Part shown: positions 27,360 through 36,498 of the stretch, piece after piece
How the letters are laid out: each line of letters begins with the position of its first letter
Numbering within the stretch: the first letter of the stretch is position 1
Assembly: GCF_020966755.1 (NCBI RefSeq)
Contig: NZ_JAJKFT010000010.1
Coordinates: forward strand, 1,948,720 to 2,012,719
Direction: 5' to 3'
From: Blastopirellula sediminis
Lineage (GTDB): Bacteria; Planctomycetota; Planctomycetia; Pirellulales; Pirellulaceae
DNA: 64,000 bases
The notes under the pieces: model-generated
What the model was told of the DNA's origin: nothing
The model's database searches: none
Seen by the model: the letters and a program-made list of their open reading frames with translations, nothing else
Made by a program: the position numbers and the translations under genes

Positions 27360-28220
27360 ATGGAGAGGCAAATCGGCGACGAACATGAAGGCGCCAGAGT
27401 GACCGCAAAGGAATCGATTCAGCTGACGCAGGAGCGGGAAACGCTGCTGATCACGTTGTACGGCAAGGCCGAAGAGAGCCGCCTGAGCGATTCGCTGCTC
27501 CAAGATCATCATGCGGTCGGCGTGATCGAGCGACTCGACTACGACTTTCCCAAACTGCGCGTCACTCGCGATGGGATGATCAGCGTCGCGATTCGTTCCA
27601 AGACGTTGGACGATTGGACGCGCGACTTTCTCGTGCGGCATCCGGACGCGACCATTCTTCATCTCGGTTGCGGCTTGGATAGTCGCATTTTACGCGTCGA
27701 CCCGTCCGAGGAGGTCGCGTGGTTTGAAGTTGATTTTCCTGAAGTGATTGCGCTTCGCCAGCGGATCTTCGCCGAGCGAGAAGGTTGTCGCGTGATCGGG
27801 GCTTCGATTCTCGATTCCGATTGGTTAGACGCGGCGCCGCGCGACCGGCCGACCCTTGTGGTCGCCGAAGGGGTGCTTCCCTACTTGCCGGCGGCGGCGG
27901 TGCCGGAGTTGTTTCGCCAAATCACAGAGTATTTTGAGCAAGGGGAGATCGCGTTTGACGCCTACAGTCGGCTAGGGGTGAAGACGCTTAACTTTCTGCC
28001 GTCGATCCAAGCGACCGGCGCTCGACTTCGGTGGGGATTGGGAGATTCACGGTCGCTCGAGTCGCAAGTCCCACGTCTGTCGCTTGTTGCCGAAGAGAGC
28101 GGCCTCGATCCGCGTCAGATGACGCGGATCTCGTGGCCGATGAGGACGCTCGCCAATCTTACGCAGTTGGCGCCGCCGCTAAGGCGGTTTGGTCGACTGC
28201 TTCGCTATCGGTTTGGCTAG
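27360..28220 (+). CDS. Class I SAM methyltransferase, LCMT/PPM1-like family
   Basis: 286 residues. The SAM-binding motif I is ILHLGCGLDSRIL, followed by WFEVDFPEVIALRQ and VVAEGVLPYLP, a pattern typical of leucine-carboxyl-methyltransferase-like and polyketide O-methyltransferase-like proteins. The reaction is probably O-methylation; the substrate is unknown. The 3' end overlaps the convergent HTTM gene tail-to-tail by 62 bp. The ribosome site before ATG 27360 is weak, so a somewhat later start is possible. Confidence 0.85.
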   Translation: MERQIGDEHEGARVTAKESIQLTQERETLLITLYGKAEESRLSDSLLQDHHAVGVIERLDYDFPKLRVTRDGMISVAIRSKTLDDWTRDFLVRHPDATILHLGCGLDSRILRVDPSEEVAWFEVDFPEVIALRQRIFAEREGCRVIGASILDSDWLDAAPRDRPTLVVAEGVLPYLPAAAVPELFRQITEYFEQGEIAFDAYSRLGVKTLNFLPSIQATGARLRWGLGDSRSLESQVPRLSLVAEESGLDPRQMTRISWPMRTLANLTQLAPPLRRFGRLLRYRFG

Positions 28221-29151
28221 TTCGCTCGGCGCTGGCCTGGTACTCGTACATGATCAACGGGACGTACGCGGCCAACAGGTAAAGTGGGAAGCAGCCAAGC
28301 TCCATCGTGACGAATATCCCCAGGTGCATCGAGACGCCAAACCACAGGGCCCAGACGCGCGTCCGGCGGAACAGGATCAGTAGCGGAAATCCGGCTTCCC
28401 AAACGAGCACGCTCCAGGTCGCCAACTGCGTCATCCAATAGGGAAGCGGCAACAGATCGGCCGAGAAGCGGGTCAGGCTCAGGTCTCGCATCACATAGTA
28501 CAGGCTATTCCCGGCCGGCCAGTTGTAGCCAGAGGCTTTGCAAAGCCCGCTCGCGCCATACATGAACGCGAACTGAATCAGCAGCAGTCGCAGCGCCCAA
28601 GGAGAAGCGAGCAGGCTGACTTGCTTGTCGGTCGACGTCGTCGAGCGTAATGCGTCAATCGACCAGACCGCGCCGCACGGAGTCAGCATCACGTAGAGCA
28701 GCAACATGCCATGGATATGATCGCCGGCGTTGATCGCGTACATGTTCAAGTTGGTGAACGAAATCGACAAGGCCCAAACGGCGATTGCACAGATTCGCGT
28801 GTTCCAGCCAATCAGCAGGCCGATGGTCGCCGCGATCCAAAAGTAAAAGATCAACGTGACCGCTTGGGGATCGCTGACATTTTGCAGCAGCGACCAGTGC
28901 AGTTGCGGACGATCGAAGAACCAGCTGTAGATTTGCGGATCGCCGGTACTGCCGCGCCCGTACAAGACCGAAAGTTGCGGCAGCATCGTGACCAGTTGAT
29001 CGACCAGCAGCACGGCGGCGACGCCGATTCGGAGCATGGCGTAATACTGGGCCGAGATCGGAGCGGTCCACCACTTCGAGTTAGACAGCGGACGAGGGAG
29101 CCAAGGGGTAACGCCCACGACGCGGGACGAGGATTCGGTGGCAGGGTTCAT
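28159..29151 (-). CDS. HTTM-domain membrane protein (vitamin-K gamma-carboxylase-like)
   Basis: 330 residues with about seven hydrophobic segments. The HTTM pattern is seen in RIGVAAVLLVDQL, the NAGDHIHGMLLLYVMLTPCGA stretch, QFAFMYGASGLCKASGYNW and SMHLGIFVTMELGCFPLYLL. HTTM proteins are relatives of vitamin-K-dependent gamma-carboxylase, but most bacterial members have no proven activity. The start overlaps the stop of the upstream gene by one base (TAATG at 29153-29149), so the two are coupled and probably act together at the inner membrane. The C-terminus overlaps the convergent methyltransferase by 62 bp. Confidence 0.85.
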   Translation of the reverse strand: MNPATESSSRVVGVTPWLPRPLSNSKWWTAPISAQYYAMLRIGVAAVLLVDQLVTMLPQLSVLYGRGSTGDPQIYSWFFDRPQLHWSLLQNVSDPQAVTLIFYFWIAATIGLLIGWNTRICAIAVWALSISFTNLNMYAINAGDHIHGMLLLYVMLTPCGAVWSIDALRSTTSTDKQVSLLASPWALRLLLIQFAFMYGASGLCKASGYNWPAGNSLYYVMRDLSLTRFSADLLPLPYWMTQLATWSVLVWEAGFPLLILFRRTRVWALWFGVSMHLGIFVTMELGCFPLYLLAAYVPLIMYEYQASAERTSQTDSEAVDQTALAAAPTA

Positions 29152-29948
29152 TATTCAGACTCCGACGGCCAGGTTTGATAGACGAATTGTTCGGTAACAG
29201 GGTCGTACGCTTCGAGCGGCAGGCACTCGCGGGGATAATCAACGGCAGGCTGCCAGCGAGCGATCGCCATGCAGTAAGGGAGGGAAGTCTGGTCGGCCTC
29301 ACGGCCCGGGGCGCCAATTTCAAAGCCACGAACATGCAGGATCACTTCGTCCGGCGTGGCGACGTAGGGATAATCGGCTTGAAACTCTTCGACGCGAAGC
29401 GACGCCCAGACCATCAGGATGTCGAAATCGGTCGCGAGTTTGTCATGGATCTGTTCAGCCCAACGCTGGCGAGCGTCGGCTTCCGATTCGCCTGGCTCGA
29501 ATGCAAAGGTGAGAGTCAGGTTTTGTTCGATGCTGCGAATCCGATTGCCGGCGTAGCGAAGATAGCTCGACGCGTCGCTCGGTTCGTTGTCCGACAGCAG
29601 CCAGGTCGATTGATCGCTATCGTTCCAGCGGAACTCGCAAGCGAGGAAAGTGGTTTGATCATTGATGTTGGGTGCGAACAGCGACCAGCGCTGCGGTTGT
29701 TCGGTAACCTGGCCATACTTGTCGACGGCATAGACGAGGGACGAAAGTCCGCCGAGCGCCGAACGGTGGCCGGCGCGACTCTCGTCCAGCGCCTTGGTGA
29801 TGGCCGATGAAGTCTCGGGATAGCGAAGCGTGACGACTTCGAGCGTTTCGAGACTGTTGGCGACGGTGAGGTAAAACAATTGCCAAACGATAAACGAGCC
29901 GAGTGCGACGCTGCATCCGCATCGCCAAAGATTTTGCGTGTACGACAT
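29151..29948 (-). CDS. Single-pass membrane protein, partner of the HTTM protein
   Basis: 265 residues; AAGGAG lies about 10 nt before ATG 29948. One N-terminal hydrophobic segment (GSFIVWQLFYLTVANSL) is followed by a soluble domain with many Trp, Arg and acidic residues (WSLFAPNI, RWAEQIHDKLATD, WASLRVEEFQADYP). The domain is not recognised by name, but proteins of this kind often sit beside HTTM genes. One-base stop/start overlap with the HTTM gene supports a shared function. Probably an anchored, extracytoplasmic subunit. Confidence 0.75.
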   Translation of the reverse strand: MSYTQNLWRCGCSVALGSFIVWQLFYLTVANSLETLEVVTLRYPETSSAITKALDESRAGHRSALGGLSSLVYAVDKYGQVTEQPQRWSLFAPNINDQTTFLACEFRWNDSDQSTWLLSDNEPSDASSYLRYAGNRIRSIEQNLTLTFAFEPGESEADARQRWAEQIHDKLATDFDILMVWASLRVEEFQADYPYVATPDEVILHVRGFEIGAPGREADQTSLPYCMAIARWQPAVDYPRECLPLEAYDPVTEQFVYQTWPSESE

Positions 29949-30022
29949 CGCGGTGGACTCCTTGCGAAAAAAAGTGGGACGCCCCGCGGAGACGCAATCG
30001 CGGGGCGTCGCAAAAGGAAAAA

Positions 30023-30799
30023 TTAGTACTGCGGACCTTTCGGCGCCTTGATGTCACGCGGGGGATGCGTGTAAGGAGGACGTTTCACATCTTTCGGGTA
30101 GCCAGGTCCGCCCGGCATGTGGGAAGGAAGCGGAGTGGAACGCGGGATCGGGAAGCCGACCTTCTGCTTGCCGCCGACGACCGGAGGGAGGTTCGACGAA
30201 GGAACTTGTCCTTTCGGCCGCGGCTTGGGCGCCTTGATGTCTTCAAAGACGTACTTGCGCCAGTCGGACGGCGGGTCGGTCGGCTTCGGAGCGTCCTTGG
30301 CGGACGAACCTTGTTGGCCGGTCAGGCCGACCGGCAAGGTCGACGTCTGACCCTTCGGTCGCGGCTTGGGCGCCTTGTAATCTTCAAAGATGTACTTGCG
30401 CCATTTGCTCGGCGGGTCGGTCGGCTTGGGGGCGTCTTTGGCGGCCGGGTTGTTCGGCACGCTATAGCCGATTTGCGAGGTCGACAGCGACGGTTTCGGC
30501 CGCGGTTTCGGCTTGTAATCCCCAAAGCAGTCTTTACGCCAGTCGGACGGCGGATCGCCCGGCTTAGGAGCGTCTTTCGCCGCCGAACTGTTCGCCGAGG
30601 TCAGGCCGAACGGTCGCGGCATGGTCGACGACTTGGGCGGAATCGGGGGCTTCTTCAGGTCGCGGAAGATAAAGTCCCGCTGTTCCTTGGGAGGCTTGGT
30701 GGGGTGTGGGGCATGGTCCGCATAGACCAGCGAAGTGGTGACGAATGACGCGCCGAGCAAGGTGACGGCGCCGAACCATTTCTGCAAATTCAAAAGCAT
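30023..30799 (-). CDS. Secreted Pro/Lys-rich tandem-repeat protein
   Basis: 258 residues from ATG 30799, with GGAGA about 6 nt upstream. A signal peptide (TLLGASFVTTSLVYADH) is followed by about four repeats of 40-47 residues. Three are clear, with the core KDAPKPxDPPSxWRKxxFxD then PKPRPK; the first is degenerate (KPPKEQRDFIFRDLKKPP). The repeats are also visible in the DNA with a period near 140 bp. The protein is very basic and Pro-rich, so probably extended rather than folded; a cell-wall, surface or nucleic-acid contact role is possible. No family recognised. Confidence 0.75.
   Translation of the reverse strand: MLLNLQKWFGAVTLLGASFVTTSLVYADHAPHPTKPPKEQRDFIFRDLKKPPIPPKSSTMPRPFGLTSANSSAAKDAPKPGDPPSDWRKDCFGDYKPKPRPKPSLSTSQIGYSVPNNPAAKDAPKPTDPPSKWRKYIFEDYKAPKPRPKGQTSTLPVGLTGQQGSSAKDAPKPTDPPSDWRKYVFEDIKAPKPRPKGQVPSSNLPPVVGGKQKVGFPIPRSTPLPSHMPGGPGYPKDVKRPPYTHPPRDIKAPKGPQY
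30229..30690. repeat. Coding tandem repeat, period about 140 bp
   Basis: Similar blocks start near 30229, 30367 and 30508, with a degenerate fourth near 30655. Each encodes one Lys/Pro-rich unit of the secreted protein. Confidence 0.7.
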
Positions 30800-31128
30800 C
30801 GTTATTCTCCGATTGGAATCTTCTAGGCGACGTTTCACAGCGTGCGTCGCTTCACTAGGAGGATTGACCTGGCCGGCCCCAACCGGACAAAAAACAAGAA
30901 ACATTTTTCCCCGATCTGCGCTTGGGGGGCGTTTTCAGCGGTTTTGGCTCTTCCACCCCCCGGCCCTGGGACGATTATTCTGGCTACCGGGCGATTCCTG
31001 TGAAAAAATAAGATTTCTTGGCCGCTTCTGATCTTTCACGGCAATCTTTGAAAGAAATTGCAGCTGCGATCCATTCATTTAGGACGCCCCCGATTTCTTT
31101 GTTCCTGTTATGCAAGGAGACCAGCCGC
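30800..31128. other. 329-nt divergent intergenic region
   Basis: It separates the repeat protein from the sigma factor. Runs of GGGGGG (30924-30929) and CCCCCC (30956-30961) could pair, and an A-rich stretch occurs near 31002-31015. No gene or clear promoter is seen. Confidence 0.4.
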
Positions 31129-31725
31129 ATGGATGAGCAAGACGTTTGGCCCGACCAGCAATGGTTTGCGGCGCTCGCTTCCGGCGATCCGGCGATCGAG
31201 GAAGAGTTTTGGCGGACTTACGCCGGACCGCTTCATCGGGTCGCCGATCGCCAGTTGTCGCAACAGCTGAAGCGCCGCGTCGATCCGGAAGATGTGGTGC
31301 AGTCGGCCTGTCGCACGTTCTTCCGCCGAGTTCGGCAGGGAGAGTTTGCGTTGCAAGACCGCAATGACCTATGGCGACTCTTGCTGACGATCACCTTGAA
31401 CAAAGCCCGGATGCAGGCCCGCTTTCATGGTCGCGCTTGCCGCGGAATGGATCGCGAGCAATCGCTGGCCGAAGAACCGGCTGGCGGCAAAGGAAACAAA
31501 CTAGAGGACGCGCTGGCCGAGATCGATTTCAACGACTTCCTGGAATCGATCCTGAAGCACCTCAGCGCCGAACAACAAGCGATCTTGCAGCGGACCCTCG
31601 ACGGTCAGACGCAAGATGAAATCGCCGCCGCCGTCGGTTGCAGTCAACGGACTGTGAGGCGGATGCAAACCAAAATCCGCGAATCGTTGCAGTCGATTCT
31701 GCAAGCGGATTTGAGTCTGTCGTAG
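31129..31725 (+). CDS. ECF-type sigma factor paired with Ser/Thr kinase
   Basis: 198 residues from ATG 31129, preceded by an ideal AAGGAGA 8 nt upstream; the longer upstream frame is not credible. Region 2 covers VDPEDVVQSACRTFFRRVRQ and LWRLLLTITLNKARMQAR. Region 4 has the helix-turn-helix GQTQDEIAAAVGCSQRTVRR. It is distinct from the sigma factors at 4103 and 4964. The kinase gene starts 20 nt downstream, so the pair is an operon, the usual planctomycete arrangement in which a kinase replaces the anti-sigma factor as the likely controller (inference). Confidence 0.9.
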   Translation: MDEQDVWPDQQWFAALASGDPAIEEEFWRTYAGPLHRVADRQLSQQLKRRVDPEDVVQSACRTFFRRVRQGEFALQDRNDLWRLLLTITLNKARMQARFHGRACRGMDREQSLAEEPAGGKGNKLEDALAEIDFNDFLESILKHLSAEQQAILQRTLDGQTQDEIAAAVGCSQRTVRRMQTKIRESLQSILQADLSLS

Positions 31726-31745
31726 TCGAAACTATCAGGTCTGGC

Positions 31746-34421
31746 ATGAACGCAGTTGACGAAGAGATCCGCCGCAACTTTGAATCCGATTGGCTCCGAG
31801 GCCAATGCGGCGATATCGTCGACTATCTGCCGACGCCGGACGCTCCGTCGTATTTGCCGACGCTCGAAGAGTTGATTTGCATCGATCTAGAGTTTCGCTG
31901 GCAACGACTTTCCACACACTCCGTCGGAATCGATTCGGCTACCGAAACGTTGACGCTCGATCAGCAGCCGCTGGTGGAAAAGTATCTCGATCGGTTTCCG
32001 CAACTGCACGAGCCGTCGATTCTGCAACGGCTAGTCGATCAAGAGATCTACGCGCGGAAAGACTCTCCCTTTCCGCCGCAGCAGGCCGAATACCAGCAGC
32101 GGTTTCCGCAGTTGCAGTTGCTTCCCTCTTCGTTTCCAAATGCGAATGGCCCGCCTGCCGACGAAACGCGTCAATATTCGACGCTTCGCCCTTCGTCCGC
32201 AGGCGAGACGTTTCCCAGTGCATTTGGTCCGTATGAACTGGTCGAACTACTGGGCCGCGGCGGGATGGGAAAGGTCTATCGGGCTCACCAGGCGAAGGCG
32301 GACCGGATGGTGGCGATCAAGATCGCCGGCTTCAGCGGCGCCCCGCCGGAGATCCGGGATGAAATCGCGATCCGGTTCGAGTCGGAAGTTCGGGCCGCCG
32401 CCAACTTGTCGCACGACAATGTCATGCCGATCTACGACGTCGGCGAAGCGGACGGCAGTCTCTACTACACGATGCCGATCGTCGCCGGCGACTTGGCCTC
32501 GGAGGTGCGGAAGAATCCGCTGAGCAACAAGGTTGCCGCTCGCTACATCGCCCAAGCGTCGCGCGGCGTCGCTGCGGCTCACGCTCAAGGCCTGCTCCAT
32601 CGCGACTTGAAGCCGCACAACCTGATGCTCGATCCGCAGAACGATCGCGTGCTGGTCGCCGACTTCGGCCTGGCCCGTTTGATGTCGGCCGAGCAACAGT
32701 TAACTCTGACCGGCGAGGTGCTTGGTACGCCGACGTATATGGCGCCGGAGCAGATTCGGAGCTCGCACGCGATCGACGTGCGGGCCGACGTCTACGCCCT
32801 CGGTGCGACCCTTTATCACCTCTTGGTCGGCAAACCGCCGATCCAAGCGGCGACTCCGGCCGAAACTTTACGGCAAGTGCTGGAAGAAGAGGCGGTCTCA
32901 CCGCGTGATTTGAATCCGCAGGTCGATCGCGACTTGGAAACGATCTGTCTCCGTTGTTTGCAAAAGGATCCGAGGTCTCGCTTTCCGTCGGCCGACGAAC
33001 TGGCCGACGATCTCGAACGCTATCTGCGCGGCGAGCCGATCAAGTCGCGGCCAATCGGCATGTGGGGACGACTCGATCGTTGGCGTCGCCGCAACCCGAA
33101 GGTCGCTGCGCTCTCGGCTGGATTGGCTGCGTCGCTGCTGCTGGTCGCGATTATCGCCGGGCTTGGATGGTATAGCACCCAGCTGCAACTCTCTCGGGTG
33201 ATGCAGAACAACCGCCAAGGGCAATTGGCGGTGAATGAACTGTTTACGTTCATCCGAGATGAGCCGCTGCTTGAGCAGCCGGGGCAGGAGGCGGTTCGGG
33301 CCGAATTGCTGAAACGCGGGCTCGAGCACTACCAGATGTTGATCGCCCTCGCCCATGAAAACGAAGTGTTGCCGGCCGATTTGCAGGAAGCGCGCACGCA
33401 GCTTGGCTTGCTCCATTTGGAGACGCATGAACCCGCAGAAGCGGCGGCACTGTTTAGAAAGGCGATCGCCGAGGGGGAAAAGCTGCCGAAAGAAGTCGCC
33501 GAGACGCGACAGGTTCGCACGAGCTTGAGCGATAGCTGGAACGGTCTTGGCCAGACGCTTCATCGGGAAGGAAAAGATGCGGAAGCGATGGCTGCGTTTG
33601 AAAAGGCGATTGCCCTGCGTGAAGCGGTCGTCAAGGAAGCTCCGCAGGAAATGGAACCGCGTCGTAAGCTGGCTAACGCGCGGATGAATCGTGCTTTAAT
33701 CCTCGCCGCGCAAGGAAAGAAAGAGGAATCGCAAACAGCCCAAGTCGTCGCCCAGCGCGCTCGCCATCAATTGTTGCGTGACAATGACAATGATCCAAAA
33801 TTGCTCCGCGACTTCGCCCAGGGGCAATTCAACTTGGCTCGATTGGAGTTGTCGCAAGGGGCTTCCCCGAAAGCGTTCGAGCTGCTGCAAGACGCAACTC
33901 ATCGGTTTCAAGATCTGTCCCATCGATATTCGACCGACGCTCGGCTATGGCAACGCTACGTCGAATGTTTGTTGACGATGTCGCTGCTGGAGGATCACCC
34001 ATCTCCTTCGCTGCAGAAAGCGGCTGATTTGCTTCCCTCGGCAATGATGCTAGCACCTGACAATCGGACGTATCGGATTCGCCTGATCGAAATCTCGCAG
34101 CAAGCGATCGGGATGTTGCTGGAGAACAGAAACTATCTCGCCGCCGACACGAACTGGCGGAAAGTGCATGAGGACCTGATTCGACCTCTTGGGGATGAAG
34201 ACCAGTCGGTCGAGGCGATGCGCATCCGACTTGTTTCGCTTCGCCAGCACGGACTGATCACGCTGGGACTGGGCGATAAGGGCTTGGCCAAACGACAGTT
34301 GCGAGCTGCGATCCAGGTCAACAACAACACGAAAGAGAATCCCGCCTACGCGGCGATTTGGACGCAACAGTGGCGGGACGAATGGGACGCCATCGAGCAA
34401 CTGGCCGATTCGCTCGATTAA
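31746..34421 (+). CDS. Transmembrane Ser/Thr kinase with TPR-like C-terminus
   Basis: 891 residues from ATG 31746, 20 nt after the sigma-factor stop. An N-terminal acidic helical region (about 1-155; LPTLEELICIDLEFRW, LDRFPQL) is typical of sigma-linked planctomycete kinases. Kinase domain about 165-430: GRGGMGKVYRA, VAIKIAGF, HRDLKPHN, DFGLARLM, and the activation segment ending in GTPTYMAPEQ. A transmembrane helix follows (ALSAGLAASLLLVAIIAGLGW). The C-terminal 400 residues are helical with TPR-like repeats (EPAEAAALFRKAIAEGEKL, DAEAMAAFEKAIALREAV), so a protein-binding sensor outside the cytoplasm is likely. Catalytic residues are intact. Confidence 0.92.
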   Translation: MNAVDEEIRRNFESDWLRGQCGDIVDYLPTPDAPSYLPTLEELICIDLEFRWQRLSTHSVGIDSATETLTLDQQPLVEKYLDRFPQLHEPSILQRLVDQEIYARKDSPFPPQQAEYQQRFPQLQLLPSSFPNANGPPADETRQYSTLRPSSAGETFPSAFGPYELVELLGRGGMGKVYRAHQAKADRMVAIKIAGFSGAPPEIRDEIAIRFESEVRAAANLSHDNVMPIYDVGEADGSLYYTMPIVAGDLASEVRKNPLSNKVAARYIAQASRGVAAAHAQGLLHRDLKPHNLMLDPQNDRVLVADFGLARLMSAEQQLTLTGEVLGTPTYMAPEQIRSSHAIDVRADVYALGATLYHLLVGKPPIQAATPAETLRQVLEEEAVSPRDLNPQVDRDLETICLRCLQKDPRSRFPSADELADDLERYLRGEPIKSRPIGMWGRLDRWRRRNPKVAALSAGLAASLLLVAIIAGLGWYSTQLQLSRVMQNNRQGQLAVNELFTFIRDEPLLEQPGQEAVRAELLKRGLEHYQMLIALAHENEVLPADLQEARTQLGLLHLETHEPAEAAALFRKAIAEGEKLPKEVAETRQVRTSLSDSWNGLGQTLHREGKDAEAMAAFEKAIALREAVVKEAPQEMEPRRKLANARMNRALILAAQGKKEESQTAQVVAQRARHQLLRDNDNDPKLLRDFAQGQFNLARLELSQGASPKAFELLQDATHRFQDLSHRYSTDARLWQRYVECLLTMSLLEDHPSPSLQKAADLLPSAMMLAPDNRTYRIRLIEISQQAIGMLLENRNYLAADTNWRKVHEDLIRPLGDEDQSVEAMRIRLVSLRQHGLITLGLGDKGLAKRQLRAAIQVNNNTKENPAYAAIWTQQWRDEWDAIEQLADSLD

Positions 34422-34500
34422 ACTGCGTCGACTGGGGGAAAAATTCATGCAACTTTCCGCAAGGGGCGCGCGGTCAAGCGACGATAGAGGGGATGTGCCG

Positions 34501-34524
34501 CTCCCTTGGCATGAAAGGGGAGCG
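34501..34524 (+). other. Hairpin in leader of envelope-protein gene
   Basis: GCTCCCTT (34501-34508) pairs with AAGGGGAGC with one bulged G, about 50 nt before the start codon. No T-run follows, so it is not an obvious terminator. Confidence 0.3.
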
Positions 34525-34575
34525 CTGCGCAAGTAACGAATCGATCGTCGCAAGCCGCTGACAAGGAAGTCCCCC

Positions 34576-35856
34576 ATGAACAAGCAGAAAGCCGTTGCGC
34601 TTGTGCTAGCGATTGGGTTGGTCTGCGCCCTCACGACCTTCGCGGCGGCCCAGCCTTCGCAGATACCTGAGGGGCCGATCGTCGCTCAGGCCTTTCCTGG
34701 GATGCCGTATCAGTTGGTCGACCGGGCCAATTACATTAGCCCGTTCGCATCGCTTTTTAGCACGACGAGCGGCCCTTCCACCTCGGACGAACTGGACGCC
34801 TACTATCGTTCCAGCAGTCGTTCGCGTCTGCTCGACGTACCGGAGATGTTCGGCGATCGTCGCGTGAGCGGGCCGACGCTGGTGCTGACCCCCACCGCCA
34901 GCGGAAGTCCTGCGCTGGGAACTGAAATCCCGGTTGCCGCCGCGATCTCTGGATTGAGCGTCGCTGAAAACAATCAGGCGCCACCCTCGGACCGCGTCTG
35001 GGTCGCCTACAACTACTTTCACAATGCGCTCGACGTACAGACCGATGGTCGCTTTGGTCTGACGCCGCAGGATAGTTCGCAGTCGCTCCATCGCACCGTC
35101 TTTGCGTTTGAAAAGCTACTCGACGCGGGACGGACCTCGATCGAACTGCGGATGCCGTTTGGCGGAGCCTTTGGCGCCGACGGCATCGCCGGATCGCCGG
35201 CGACGGCGTCTCTCTATGGCGTCCAAGGGCATAACGTCGGCAACATGAATCTGATCCTGAAGCGTTTGCTGTACGCCGAAGAAGGGTTCGCGCTGTCGGC
35301 TGGCCTTGGGTTGGAAGTGCCGACCGGTTCGGCTGGTCTCGTCACTTACGGCCCGATTCAAGCGTCGCTCGATAGCCAAACGGTTCACTTCGTTCCCTAT
35401 CTTGCGATGACTCAGCGAAGCGGCTGCTGGTTTGGGCATATGTTTACGCAGATCGATTTTGCGTCGCAGGGAGATCCGCTACGCGTCACGCTGAACGATA
35501 CCGGCGCCAGCAGTCTAATCGGCCGCGTGAATCAACCGGCGCTGCTCGGCTTCGATATCGGCGGCGGCTATTGGCTGGTTCCCCCGTGCGGTTGCAACAA
35601 GGGTTTGGCCCTGGTCGGCGAACTGCACTATACGACGCCGCTGGCGGAGGACGATCAGTTTTCCGCCGTCGGCACGTTGACGACCGCTTCGGTCAACACG
35701 GCGGTCAGCCCCGCCTACGAAGTTCTGAATTTCACCGCCGGTTTACAGGTTGGGCTTGGATGCGGCTGGCAACTTCGTAGCGGCGCCGTCTTCCCGGGAC
35801 GAGCCGAGAAGGTCTTCGACGCCGAGTACCTGGTGCAGCTCAATCGCGGGTTCTAA
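34576..35856 (+). CDS. Secreted, probably outer-membrane beta-barrel protein
   Basis: 426 residues; AAGGAAG lies 6 nt before ATG 34576. A signal peptide (VALVLAIGLVCALTTFAAA) is followed by a mature part rich in alternating hydrophobic residues, Gly and aromatic pairs, for example VWVAYNYFHNALDV, FALSAGLGLEVPTG and PALLGFDIGGGYWLV. It ends with Phe (LVQLNRGF), which is common in outer-membrane barrels. No family was named. A leader hairpin (34501-34524) precedes the gene. Probably an envelope protein; the role is unknown. Confidence 0.75.
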   Translation: MNKQKAVALVLAIGLVCALTTFAAAQPSQIPEGPIVAQAFPGMPYQLVDRANYISPFASLFSTTSGPSTSDELDAYYRSSSRSRLLDVPEMFGDRRVSGPTLVLTPTASGSPALGTEIPVAAAISGLSVAENNQAPPSDRVWVAYNYFHNALDVQTDGRFGLTPQDSSQSLHRTVFAFEKLLDAGRTSIELRMPFGGAFGADGIAGSPATASLYGVQGHNVGNMNLILKRLLYAEEGFALSAGLGLEVPTGSAGLVTYGPIQASLDSQTVHFVPYLAMTQRSGCWFGHMFTQIDFASQGDPLRVTLNDTGASSLIGRVNQPALLGFDIGGGYWLVPPCGCNKGLALVGELHYTTPLAEDDQFSAVGTLTTASVNTAVSPAYEVLNFTAGLQVGLGCGWQLRSGAVFPGRAEKVFDAEYLVQLNRGF

Positions 35857-35960
35857 GATTCCCGCTTGGCGGCGACAAGATCGGCACGCGACAATCGAAT
35901 AGACTTCTAGAGACGTTCTTTTGCGCCGCCGCTGAATCGGCTTCGTTCCAGGATCTCGCC

Positions 35961-36446
35961 ATGTTCGGCCACTCGACCTATCGCCATACCCAGGAGGGGC
36001 CCTTTTGCTGGCTCATTGCCGGAATATCGATTCCGTGCTTCATCTCATCCGCGATGTTGTGGAACGAGCCGGTCGCCTCGGCGGTGGTCGCCTTTGCCGG
36101 TTTTTCCACGCTTTACCTGGCAGGCGCGTTTCGGCATTTGACGGTTTCTGATGACGACGATGAGCTACTGATTTCGTTCGGACCATTGCCGCTGTTGTGG
36201 CGGCGAATCCGCTACGCGAAGATGCGTACCGCTCAGGTAAGCCGCACGACTTTCCTGGACGGCTGGGGCGTCCACTACAGCTTGCGCGGAGGCTGGGTCT
36301 GGAACATCTGGGGCTACGACTGCGTCGAGATTCAGCTCGACAAAGGAAAGGTCTTCGTCGGGACGGATGACGCCGAGAACTTCGCCGAGTTTCTCCAGAC
36401 GCGAATCGAAAAACGCAACGCGCCTGATCGTGGCGAGTTTCCCTGA
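35961..36446 (+). CDS. Small membrane protein with PH-like cytoplasmic part
   Basis: 161 residues; AGGAT lies 7 nt before ATG. Two hydrophobic segments near the N-terminus (CWLIAGISIPCFISSAML, VVAFAGFSTLYLAGAF) are followed by a beta-rich soluble domain (ELLISFGPLPLLWRRIRY, VEIQLDKGKVFVGTDDAENF), a layout like bacterial PH-domain membrane proteins. No enzymatic motif. It is followed by another small membrane-protein gene 52 nt later. Function unknown. Confidence 0.7.
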   Translation: MFGHSTYRHTQEGPFCWLIAGISIPCFISSAMLWNEPVASAVVAFAGFSTLYLAGAFRHLTVSDDDDELLISFGPLPLLWRRIRYAKMRTAQVSRTTFLDGWGVHYSLRGGWVWNIWGYDCVEIQLDKGKVFVGTDDAENFAEFLQTRIEKRNAPDRGEFP

Positions 36447-36498
36447 TAATCGTTAGACTTCCGGAAGAGCCTTGGGGGGTTCCATACGGAGTCTGACG

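Noticed and set aside
30229-30690. Regular repeats that could be taken for a CRISPR array
   Set aside because: Period about 140 bp, no short repeat-spacer structure, and the repeats encode a protein in frame.
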